A stretch of DNA of 64,000 nucleotides from JAWLGZ01 sp041690635 (GTDB lineage Bacteria; Pseudomonadota; Gammaproteobacteria; Thiohalomonadales; Thiohalomonadaceae), in the NCBI GenBank assembly GCA_041690635.1, contig JAWLGZ010000005.1, forward strand, positions 1 to 64,000, written 5' to 3'. Below are positions 48,524 to 56,288 of this stretch, in pieces. Within the stretch, counting starts at the first letter, position 1. Every line of letters begins with the position of its first letter. The notes under the pieces were generated by a model that did not search any database, was not told where the DNA came from, and saw nothing but the letters and a program-made list of their open reading frames with translations. The position numbers and the translations under genes are program-made.

Positions 48524-48869
48524 ACAAACAAGCCCGTCGTAAGACGGGCTTTTTTGTTGGCTTGCGGTCGAGGGGTGAGAACCTAGCCGGTTGGTGCGGC
48601 CCATCCCTGGGCCGCATCCTTCGGACGCTTCGCGCCCCAATTCGGTCCAGTCGAATTGGTCGACCGATTCGCCGGGACCGGTGCGCCGGGAGCGCACCGG
48701 GTCGCCGCCATGCGGCGCCCGAAGGGCGCGGGGCGGGATGGCCCCGCGACAACGAATCGGAACGCCGCGAAGCGGCGCCCCCGAAGGGGTGAGGCGCAGG
48801 GATGCGCCGAATAATCCTAGTCCCCCAGCCAACAAACAAGCCCGTCGTAAGACGGGCTTGTTTGTTGGC
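48505..48869. repeat. 57-bp direct repeats of the tRNA-Gln 3' end bounding a 250-bp GC-rich segment
   Basis: The last 16 bases of the tRNA plus CCA and the terminator (48505-48561) recur at 48813-48869 with one mismatch. The 251 bases between are full of palindromes (GGTGCGGCCC..GGGCCGCATCC, CCAATTCGG..CGAATTGG, GGTGCGCCGGGAGCGCACC) and encode nothing convincing. The layout resembles attL/attR of an element integrated at a tRNA 3' end, reduced to a remnant. Confidence 0.75.
48530..48557 (+). terminator. Rho-independent terminator after tRNA-Gln
   Basis: AAGCCCGTC/GACGGGCTT with loop GTAA and a T-run (TTTTTT). The downstream duplicate at 48838-48863 has GTTTG in place of the T-run and is probably weaker. 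Confidence 0.92.
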
Positions 48870-49187
48870 CTTGTGGTCTTACCTGTTTTGTCCTTGGATT
48901 TCCCTCCGCTGCTAGGCAGAGCAGAGCAGAGCAGATCTGAGCCGATGCCCCGCGTTTCCTTCTCCTGAACGGCGACCACCATCAAGCGGGATGGATGTCA
49001 TCCTGCACAACACTGTCTCATTTGGGCTACTGCCATTATCCGTCCCGGTTGTCTGGTTATATTGAATCAATGGGTTACGACTGGTTCTTCGGCCTCACAA
49101 GATGTTCCGTCCGCTGGACGTTGAAGCTCCAGTAAGTGCATTTTCGCAACAGATTTGCCTAGGGGTGGTTTTTTTCGCAAAAAGGTG
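48870..49187. other. Long upstream region of the porin gene
   Basis: No supported gene. It contains a GCAGA microrepeat (GGCAGAGCAGAGCAGAGCAG, near 48914), several T-rich and A-rich stretches, and an AT-rich end with TTTTTTTCGCAAAAA. Possible regulator binding sites for the porin lie here, but none matched a consensus I know. Confidence 0.5.
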
Positions 49188-49217
49188 TTGCATTGCCGTG
49201 CGGCGTTGGTCTAGATT
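49188..49217 (+). promoter_or_regulatory. Probable porin promoter
   Basis: TTGCAT and TAGATT with an 18-base spacer, about 52 bases before the porin ATG. A ribosome binding site TTAGGAGATAA follows at the proper place. Confidence 0.6.
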
Positions 49218-49269
49218 AGGCGGCGCTGAACCAACGATTTCTTAAAAATCCCATTAGGAGATAACGCGA

Positions 49270-50307
49270 ATGAACAAGAAGTTGATCGCTCTGGCCGTCG
49301 CAGGCGCCTTCGCCATGCCGATGGCTGCTCAGGCGGAAGTGACCATCTTTGGTCAGATGCACGTGTCCGTTGACCACTTCGACAACGATGCTGCCGGCAA
49401 CGACAGCGGTTTCGGCGTCTCCTCCAACTCCAGCCGGATCGGCTTCAAGGGTTCCGAGGATCTGGGTGGCGGCATGAAGGCCATCTGGCAGATCACCACC
49501 TTCTTCAACGTTGCTGATCAGCAGTATGCCAGCGCGACCAACCAGCAGTTCAACAACGGCAACTCCTTCGTCGGCCTGACCGGCGGCTGGGGTACGGCTC
49601 TTCTTGGCCGTCACGACACCCCGTACAAGTCCGTTGGCCGCAAGGTTGACCTGTTCGGCGACACCGTTGGTGACTCCCGCACCGTCATCAACCAGGGTAT
49701 GGACATTCGCCCGGGCAACGTGCTGGCCTATGTTTCCCCGAACATGAACGGCATGCAGGCGGCACTGGCCTACGTCACCGACGCCACCCAGGACCTCTCC
49801 GACGACACCGACAACGACGCCTACAGCCTCAGCCTGACCTACGGCAATGGCCCGATGTGGGTCGGCCTGGGTTACCAGAACATCTCTGCCCCTGCCGCTG
49901 CGGATGACCGTACCTCCGTCCGCCTGGCTGGTAGCTACGCGATGGGCGACCTGAAGTTCACCGCCCTGTGGCAGGATGACGACTACACCAACAACACCGA
50001 CCGCACCATCTGGGGCCTCGGCGCTGCGTACAAGATGGGCAGCAACACCATCAAGGCGCAGTTCTACACCGCTGACGAGACCGCTGGCGGCGCCGACAAC
50101 GGCTATGACAAGTGGGCGATCGGCTTCGATCACTCCATGTCCAAGCGCACCAGCGTCTATGCTGCCTACGCCCAGGTCAGCAACGACAGCGGCTCGGCTG
50201 TCAACGTGACTGCTGCCTCCGGTCATGGTGGTTCCGGTCCGCTCGGCGCCACGGTTGCCAACGGCGACCCGAGTGCCTTCTCCGTGGGTCTGGTTCACAA
50301 GTTCTAA
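49270..50307 (+). CDS. Outer-membrane general porin
   Basis: 345 residues with a signal peptide (MNKKLIALAVAGAFAMPMAAQA) and then EVTIFGQMHVSVDHF, the first beta strand of a 16-strand Gram-negative porin. Motifs typical of the family include SRIGFKGSEDLGGGMKAIWQ and FVGLTGGWGTALLGRHDTP. It ends in Phe (VGLVHKF), the BamA recognition signal. It has a strong promoter and a strong terminator as a single-gene unit, and codon use looks biased to highly expressed codons. Substrate selectivity cannot be read. Confidence 0.95.
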   Translation: MNKKLIALAVAGAFAMPMAAQAEVTIFGQMHVSVDHFDNDAAGNDSGFGVSSNSSRIGFKGSEDLGGGMKAIWQITTFFNVADQQYASATNQQFNNGNSFVGLTGGWGTALLGRHDTPYKSVGRKVDLFGDTVGDSRTVINQGMDIRPGNVLAYVSPNMNGMQAALAYVTDATQDLSDDTDNDAYSLSLTYGNGPMWVGLGYQNISAPAAADDRTSVRLAGSYAMGDLKFTALWQDDDYTNNTDRTIWGLGAAYKMGSNTIKAQFYTADETAGGADNGYDKWAIGFDHSMSKRTSVYAAYAQVSNDSGSAVNVTAASGHGGSGPLGATVANGDPSAFSVGLVHKF

Positions 50308-50331
50308 GTTTCCTCTTAGAGCTGGACCAAG

Positions 50332-50361
50332 AACGGGCGCCTTCGGGCGCCCGTTTTTTTT
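50332..50361 (+). terminator. Rho-independent terminator after the porin gene
   Basis: Perfect 10-bp stem AACGGGCGCC/GGCGCCCGTT capped by a TTCG tetraloop and followed by a run of eight T. Very strong. Confidence 0.96.
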
Positions 50362-50423
50362 AGGCATGAAAGCCGCGGTGACACAGCAGTCTGGCGCGGT
50401 GTTCTTCAGGAAGTACTACCCTT

Positions 50424-51335
50424 TTGTCCGTGAGACGCGCCCAACCGGTTCGGGTCGGCTATGTGGCCACCGCACAGGGGCTCGGCTGCAAGGCGAATCG
50501 CCGATTTCGCCTCGCCTCCTGGTCGGTGCAACGGCTGCTGGAAACAGTCTCCGAAAATCTGGAGTGCCTGGAGCGGACGCTGCGCTTCAACGTGGTGCAC
50601 GGACTGTTCTGCTTCCGCATCAGCTCCGACCTGATCCCCTTCGCCTCCCACCCGGTCTGCACCTTCGACTGGCGGGGCCATTTCCAGGCGGAATTTCGGC
50701 GGCTGGGCGCCTGGACAAAGCGCCATCGCGTTCGCATCTCGATGCACCCCGGCCAGTACACCCTCATCAACTCCCCCAACCCCGAAGTGACCGAGCGTGC
50801 AATTGCGGAGCTGCACTACCACTGCGATTTGCTGGACGCGATGGGACTCGGCGCCCAGTCCAAGGTACAGATCCATGTGGGCGGCCTTTACGGCGATCGG
50901 GAGCATTCGCGGGACACCTTCTGCTCGCGGTATGAACGGCTGGACAGGGGTATCCAGAAGCGGTTGGTGATTGAAAACGACGACACCCGCTTCGGCCTCG
51001 CCGATTGCCTCCAGATCCACCGCCGCGTCGAAGTTCCGGTGGTGTTCGACACGCTGCACCACGAGCGAATCAACGCGGGCGAGACGCTGCGCGAAGCGCT
51101 GACCCTGAGCGCCGCCACCTGGCATCGCTCCGATGGTGTTCCGATGGTGGACTACAGCAGCCAGCACCCCGCGCGCCGCCCCGGCACACACGCAGAACAC
51201 ATGGATCCGGCCCATTTCCGGCGGTTTCTCGACGCCACTGCCGGGATGGAACTGGACCTGCTGCTGGAACTCCGAGACAAGGAGCAGAGTGCGCTGGCCG
51301 CGGCACAGCTGTTGCGCAGCCGACCGATTCATTGA
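50424..51335 (+). CDS. uvsE: UV damage endonuclease UvsE
   Basis: TIM-barrel endonuclease that nicks DNA 5' to UV photoproducts and other distortions. 303 residues with VRVGYVATAQGLGC, RISMHPGQYTLINSP, IHVGGLYGDR, LVIENDD and PVVFDTLHHERIN, which are UVDE metal-site motifs. The start is a TTG (AGGAAG ten bases upstream) or a GTG two codons later; both are non-ATG. It lies after the porin terminator. Confidence 0.94.
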   Translation: MSVRRAQPVRVGYVATAQGLGCKANRRFRLASWSVQRLLETVSENLECLERTLRFNVVHGLFCFRISSDLIPFASHPVCTFDWRGHFQAEFRRLGAWTKRHRVRISMHPGQYTLINSPNPEVTERAIAELHYHCDLLDAMGLGAQSKVQIHVGGLYGDREHSRDTFCSRYERLDRGIQKRLVIENDDTRFGLADCLQIHRRVEVPVVFDTLHHERINAGETLREALTLSAATWHRSDGVPMVDYSSQHPARRPGTHAEHMDPAHFRRFLDATAGMELDLLLELRDKEQSALAAAQLLRSRPIH

Positions 51336-51398
51336 CCCTGTCGCGGAAGGCGTGATAAATGACCTTCTTTCAACAAAGAAGCAAAGGGAAGCGCCACC

Positions 51399-51986
51399 GT
51401 GACTGAACTCCTGATTCTGCTCGGCATCGCCGCCGTGATTGTCGTCTGGGCCATCATCATCTACAACGGCCTGGTCGCCCTCCGCAACCGGGTGAAGAAC
51501 GCCTTCGCCCAGATCGATGTACAGCTGCAGCGCCGCTATGACCTCATCCCCAACCTTGTCGAAACGGCGAAGGCCTACATGGCCCACGAGCGGCAGACGC
51601 TGGAAGCGGTGATCGCTGCGCGCAACCAGGCGCAGACGGCGGCAAGCCGTGCCGAATCCTCCCCTACCGATGCGGGGGCTATCCGCGAACTGGTCGGCGC
51701 CGAAGCAGTGCTCGGCGGCGCGCTGGGCCGCTTCTTCGCACTGGCCGAGGCCTATCCGGATCTGAAGGCGAACCAGAACATGGCGCAACTTCAGGAGGAG
51801 CTGGCCAGTACCGAAAACCGGATCGCCTTCTCCCGTCAGGCCTACAACGACGCGGTGATGAACTACAACAACAAGCGGGAGTCCTTCCCTGACATGATCA
51901 TCGCCAACAACTTTGCCTTCCAGGCGGCGGAGCTGTGGGAGGTGGAGGAACCGGAGGCCAAGAAGGCCGTCCGCGTGAAGTTCTGA
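51399..51986 (+). CDS. lemA: LemA family protein
   Basis: 195 residues. One N-terminal membrane helix (about 4-25, LLILLGIAAVIVVWAIIIY), then a helical cytosolic domain with YNGLVALRNRVKNAFAQIDV and QLQRRYDLIPNLVETAKAY, the LemA signatures. The GTG start follows AAAGGGAAGC. It is followed after 10 bases by an M48 peptidase gene. The LemA-M48 pair is common; LemA is thought to help membrane localisation of the protease. Confidence 0.94.
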   Translation: MTELLILLGIAAVIVVWAIIIYNGLVALRNRVKNAFAQIDVQLQRRYDLIPNLVETAKAYMAHERQTLEAVIAARNQAQTAASRAESSPTDAGAIRELVGAEAVLGGALGRFFALAEAYPDLKANQNMAQLQEELASTENRIAFSRQAYNDAVMNYNNKRESFPDMIIANNFAFQAAELWEVEEPEAKKAVRVKF

Positions 51987-51996
51987 GGATCCGCCG

Positions 51997-53844
51997 GTGG
52001 ACTTCTTTGGCGCACAGGACCAGGCGCGCCGTAACACCGCGCTGCTGGTCTCCTATTTTCTGCTCGCGGTGGCCGCGATCATCGCGGCAATCTATGCGGT
52101 GGCCGCCTTCGCCTTCTACGACGCCAGGACCAATGCCAACCTCTGGAATCCGGAGTTGCTGTTCGTCGTGGCACCGGCGGTGCTGCTGCTGATCGGCGGC
52201 GGAAGCCTTTTCAAGATGGTGCAGTTGGCAGGCGATGGGGCGACCGTGGCGGAGTCCCTCGGCGGACGGCCAGTCAGCCGCGACACGGAGGACCTGCTCG
52301 AACGGCGTTTGCTCAATGTGGTGGACGAGATGGCGATCGCCTCCGGCGTGCCGGTGCCGCAGGTGTACGTGCTGGAAGGCGAACACGGCATCAACGCCTT
52401 TGCCGCGGGCAGTTCGCCTAACGAAGCGGCGGTGGCGGTGACGCGGGGCACTCTGGAGCGGCTGGATCGGGATGAACTCCAGGGGGTGGTCGCCCATGAG
52501 TTCAGCCACATTCTGAACGGCGACATGCGGCTCAACATTCGCCTCATCGGCGTACTACACGGGATCCTGTTGTTGACGCTGATCGGGCGGGCCATTCTGC
52601 GCGGCTCGGGACGGAGCCGGGGCAAGAATGCGGGGGGGGCGATCTTCCTCGGCCTGGCCCTGCTCATCGTCGGCTACCTGGGGGTGTTCTTCGGCCGCCT
52701 GATCAAGGCGGCGGTCTCCCGTCAGCGCGAATACCTCGCTGATGCCGCGGCGGTACAGTTCACCCGCAACCCGGACGGCATCGGCGGCGCGCTGCGCAAG
52801 ATTGCGGGCGTGGAGGACTCCTACGTACAGCACCCGAATGCCGAGGAGGCGAGCCACCTCTTCTTCGGCCAGGGGCTCAACTTCTTCATGGGGCTGCTCG
52901 CCACCCACCCGCCTATCGACGAGCGCATCCGCCGTATCAACCCGCGGCTCGCCCCGGCCGCAACCGGCGCTGCCGGCACGGCATCCGCGGCCGGCGTCGC
53001 GATGGGATTTGCCGGGGCGGACGGCGCGGTGGCGGCGTCGCCGGAACGCATGGTGGCCTCCGTCGGCACCCTCGACGCTGCCCACCTCGACTACGCCCGC
53101 GAGTTGATTGCACGGCTGCCGGAGTCGGTGACCAGCGATCTGCACCGGGCGGAGAATGCGAAGGCGGTGGTGTACGCACTGCTGTTCGGAAGCGACGCCT
53201 CGGTCCGGGAAAAACAGGCAAGGGCGCTCGCCGCCGAGCCCGAGGCACTGGCGCGCGCCGAGTCGCACAGGCCCTGGCTGGAGCAGGCGGGGCCGCGCGT
53301 GCGGCTGCCGCTGCTCGACCTGGCGCTGCCGACCCTGGCCGAGTTGCCGAAACCGGAGCGGCAACCCTTCCTCAACACCGTGGATGCGCTGATCCGAGCC
53401 GACGAGCGGGTCTCGCTGTTCGAGTATGTGGTGGATGCAGCGCTGCGCCGGCGACTGTTGCCGAAGGAGAACGGGGTCAAGCGCTCGCGTGATCCGGCAG
53501 TCATTCGCAACGATTGCGAACTGCTGTTCTGGTCGCTGGCCAGGGCGGGAACGGAGGAGGAGGCCGAGGCGCGGGCGGCCTTCGATGCTGCGGGCGCACG
53601 CGCACCGCTCGACGGACCTTTCACACCCCCCGATGGCGGGATGAACCTGGGTCTGCTGCACGGCGCGCTCTCGCGCCTCAACCAGACCCCGCCGCGGTTC
53701 AAACGCAAGCTGATAGAGGCGTGCGCCGCCGCCGTCACCCACGACGGCAAGGTGACCGTCTCCGAGGGGGAGTTGCTGCGCGCGGTCTCCGAGCGGCTCG
53801 ACGCCCCGATGCCGCCCCTGCTGCCGGGGGTTCCACTCGACTGA
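51997..53844 (+). CDS. M48 metalloprotease with C-terminal extension
   Basis: 615 residues. Two N-terminal helices (about 15-42 and 55-70), the zinc site HEFSH (167-171) with the third ligand region REYLADAAAVQFTRN, and two more helices (about 182-200 and 215-235), as in HtpX. After about residue 330, where a hydrophobic Ala/Gly-rich linker ends, comes a further 280-residue helical domain; its last part (KLIEACAAAVTHDGKVTVSE) resembles a TerB-like fold. Twice the length of HtpX. GTG start, ribosome binding site GAGGATCC. Role: probably membrane-protein quality control. Confidence 0.9.
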   Translation: MDFFGAQDQARRNTALLVSYFLLAVAAIIAAIYAVAAFAFYDARTNANLWNPELLFVVAPAVLLLIGGGSLFKMVQLAGDGATVAESLGGRPVSRDTEDLLERRLLNVVDEMAIASGVPVPQVYVLEGEHGINAFAAGSSPNEAAVAVTRGTLERLDRDELQGVVAHEFSHILNGDMRLNIRLIGVLHGILLLTLIGRAILRGSGRSRGKNAGGAIFLGLALLIVGYLGVFFGRLIKAAVSRQREYLADAAAVQFTRNPDGIGGALRKIAGVEDSYVQHPNAEEASHLFFGQGLNFFMGLLATHPPIDERIRRINPRLAPAATGAAGTASAAGVAMGFAGADGAVAASPERMVASVGTLDAAHLDYARELIARLPESVTSDLHRAENAKAVVYALLFGSDASVREKQARALAAEPEALARAESHRPWLEQAGPRVRLPLLDLALPTLAELPKPERQPFLNTVDALIRADERVSLFEYVVDAALRRRLLPKENGVKRSRDPAVIRNDCELLFWSLARAGTEEEAEARAAFDAAGARAPLDGPFTPPDGGMNLGLLHGALSRLNQTPPRFKRKLIEACAAAVTHDGKVTVSEGELLRAVSERLDAPMPPLLPGVPLD

Positions 53845-53969
53845 GGGGCTAGGGGTTAGGGGCTAGGGGCTAGGGGTTAGGGGCTAGGGGCTAGGGGTTA
53901 GGGGTTAGGGGCTAGGGGCTAGGGGTTAGGGGTTAGGGGTTAGGGGTTAGGGGTTAGGGGTTAGGGGTT
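53844..53969. repeat. Heptanucleotide tandem array AGGGGYT
   Basis: Eighteen 7-bp units starting at the A of the M48 stop codon. Two variants alternate then become uniform: C T C C T C C T T C C T T T T T T T (AGGGGCT or AGGGGTT). It lies between convergent genes and is G-rich on one strand, so it could form G-quadruplexes. Seven is not a codon multiple, so it does not extend the protein. Confidence 0.95.
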
Positions 53970-54016
53970 AGGGTGTGTCGGTTTTTAACCTCCATTGAAG
54001 TCGTGCAGCGACTCAT

Positions 54017-54085
54017 TCCCCAGCCCCTGATCCCCAGCCCCTGATCCCTAGCCCCTGATCCCAGCTCCTAGCCCCCAGCCTCAGA
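54017..54085. repeat. Reverse-complement relative of the AGGGGYT array
   Basis: CCCCAGCCCCTGATCC, CCAGCCCCTGAT, CCTAGCCCCTGAT and CCTAGCCCCCAGCC are diverged C-rich units. They are complementary to the array at 53844-53969, giving a large possible hairpin across 240 bases between the convergent M48 and SLC13 genes. Confidence 0.75.
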
Positions 54086-54087
54086 CC

Positions 54088-56076
54088 TCAGAAAATCAGA
54101 TTCATCATCACCATCATGACGATGAGGAACAGCACGGTCATGACGCCGCCGGCGCGCATGAAGTCCGGCACGCGATAGCCGCCCGGCCCCATGATGAGCG
54201 CGTTCACCTGGTGGGTGGGGATCAGGAAGGAGTTGGAGGTGGCGATCGCCACGGTGAGGGCGAACACCGCCGGATTGGCGCCGGCGCCGATGGCGATGTT
54301 GACCGCCAGCGGCACCAGCAGCACGGTGGCGCCGACGTTGGACATCACCAGGGTGAAGAAGGTGGCCAGCACCGCGATGGCGAGCTGAATCACCCAGGTC
54401 GGCATATCGCCAATCACGGCGAGCGTCTGTTGGGCGATCCACTCAGCGGTGCCGCTGGTCTCCACCGCCAGCCCGAGCGGGATGAGGCTCGCCAGCAGGA
54501 ACACGGTCTTCCAGCTCACCGCCTCGTAGGCCTCCTCGATGCTCAGTACCCCGGCGAGGATCATCCCCATCGCGCCGGTCAGCAGGGCCACCGAGAGCCG
54601 CAGGTCGCTGAACAGGATCAGGCCGAGGGCGATACCGAAAAAGAGCAGCGCCCAGCCCACCTTGTGCGGCCGCGACTCCTCATGCGGGTACTCGGTGGTG
54701 ACCACCACGAAGTCCCGGTCCTTCTCCAGCCGCGCCAGTGCGTCCCACGGGGTGTGCACCACCAGGGTGTCGCCCGGCTGCAGCGGCATGTCACGAATGC
54801 CGTCCCCCTCGCGGAAGGTCTCGCCACCCCGGTGCAGCGCCACCATGGAGATGCCGTAGGTTTTGCGCATCCAAATATCGCGCGCCGACTTGCCGATCAG
54901 GGAGGAACCGGGGCGGATGACCACCTCGCCGATACCAGCTCGGTTGGGGGCGAGCGACTCGGCAAAGGTCTCCAGCTCCTTGCGCACATTGAGCTGGTGG
55001 TGCTGCACGAACTCCCGAATGTTGTCCGGCGAGGCGAGAACCCCCAGCACGCTGCCGCCCTGGATCCCCACGTCGCGGGCAAGTCCGCCGGGGCCGATGC
55101 GCAGATCGCTGCCGTGCAGGGCGGCAATAACGCGGATGCGGAACCGGCCCTCCACATCGTCGAGCAGCTTGCCGACCAGGGTGCTGTCCATCGGCACCGC
55201 TATCTCCCACAGCTCGTAGTCGAGGCCGTAGGTGTCGCGAAAGTAGGCCATCGTGTTGGTCGCGGTGGTCCCTTCGGTCCTGGTCACCGGCAGTACAAAG
55301 CGGCCGGCGATGATGAAGTAGAGGATGCCGGTGGCCACCAGCGCCAGGCCGATCGGGGTCACCGAGAACAGCGACCAGGTCTCCATCTGTTGTGCTTCCG
55401 GGAGCGCCTGGTTGGAGGTGAGGATGAGGTCGTTCAGGAGAATCAGCGGGCTGGAGCCGACCATGGTGATGGTGCCGCCGAGGATGGCGCAGAACCCCAT
55501 CGGCATCAGCAGCCGCGACATGGGCAGTCCGGTGCGGGCGGAGATACGGCTGATCACCGGTAGGAACAGGGCGGCGGCCCCCACGTTCTGCATGAAGCTG
55601 GAGATGACCCCCACAGTGCTGGAGACGATGGGGATGACCCGCTTCTCGCTGCTGCCACCGACCTGCAGGATGAAACTGGCGACACGGGACATCAGCCCGG
55701 TCTTGTCCAGCCCCGCGCCGATGATCATGACGGCGATGATGGAGATCACCGCGTTACTGGAGAAGCCGCGGAAGAGCTGTCCGGAATCGACCAGCCCCAT
55801 CTCCAGCCCCATCACCGGCGCGAACAGCGAGGTGAGCCCGAGCAGCACCATCACGGTGGCGGCGGTCACGTCCACACCGACCACCTCGAACGCGAACATG
55901 TAGATGGTGAAGAGCAGGAACGCCATCACCCAGGCGATCTCCACCGTCGGCACGACAGAGGCCAGCCACACCCCCATCAGCCCGAAGAGCCCCGCCGCCA
56001 CCAGTTTGCCGGTGGGCAGAGATGTAGTCGTTCCGGGTGTTTCGTTCGATGCGGTTGGGGCATTCACGGAGTTCAC
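54088..56076 (-). CDS. SLC13/DASS-family permease with two RCK_C domains
   Basis: 662-residue inner-membrane transporter. The first half of the permease (about 25-262) has ISSFMQNVGAAALFLPVI and TITMVGSSPLILLN; the second half (about 480-662) has VMSNVGATVLLVPLAVNIA and ATSNSFLIPTHQVNALIMGP, the paired motifs of Na+/dicarboxylate-sulfate carriers. The cytosolic insert (about 290-460) contains two RCK_C (TrkA-C) domains. Such proteins are candidates for sulfate uptake. It is divergent from the sulP gene across 212 bases. Confidence 0.93.
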   Translation of the reverse strand: MNSVNAPTASNETPGTTTSLPTGKLVAAGLFGLMGVWLASVVPTVEIAWVMAFLLFTIYMFAFEVVGVDVTAATVMVLLGLTSLFAPVMGLEMGLVDSGQLFRGFSSNAVISIIAVMIIGAGLDKTGLMSRVASFILQVGGSSEKRVIPIVSSTVGVISSFMQNVGAAALFLPVISRISARTGLPMSRLLMPMGFCAILGGTITMVGSSPLILLNDLILTSNQALPEAQQMETWSLFSVTPIGLALVATGILYFIIAGRFVLPVTRTEGTTATNTMAYFRDTYGLDYELWEIAVPMDSTLVGKLLDDVEGRFRIRVIAALHGSDLRIGPGGLARDVGIQGGSVLGVLASPDNIREFVQHHQLNVRKELETFAESLAPNRAGIGEVVIRPGSSLIGKSARDIWMRKTYGISMVALHRGGETFREGDGIRDMPLQPGDTLVVHTPWDALARLEKDRDFVVVTTEYPHEESRPHKVGWALLFFGIALGLILFSDLRLSVALLTGAMGMILAGVLSIEEAYEAVSWKTVFLLASLIPLGLAVETSGTAEWIAQQTLAVIGDMPTWVIQLAIAVLATFFTLVMSNVGATVLLVPLAVNIAIGAGANPAVFALTVAIATSNSFLIPTHQVNALIMGPGGYRVPDFMRAGGVMTVLFLIVMMVMMNLIF

Positions 56077-56288
56077 AACGGCTCCTTAGGCAGGAAACCG
56101 CCCGGCGGGCAGGCGGAGGGGCGGAAAAATCGGAATATTCTAATGAATGAGGGGTTATCGGTTCAACGCGGAGCTCTCCCTCCCCTCCCCGAATCGAAAA
56201 TTTCAGAAACTTCTGTAATAATGGGCGGCTGACTTACGACTCAACGGGAGTCGCAACACCCGATCACATAACCAGAAGCAAAGCCCCT

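Noticed and set aside
48813..48869. Second tRNA gene or tRNA pseudogene
   Set aside because: Only the last 16 bases of the tRNA are duplicated; there is no anticodon or D arm, so it was called a direct repeat.
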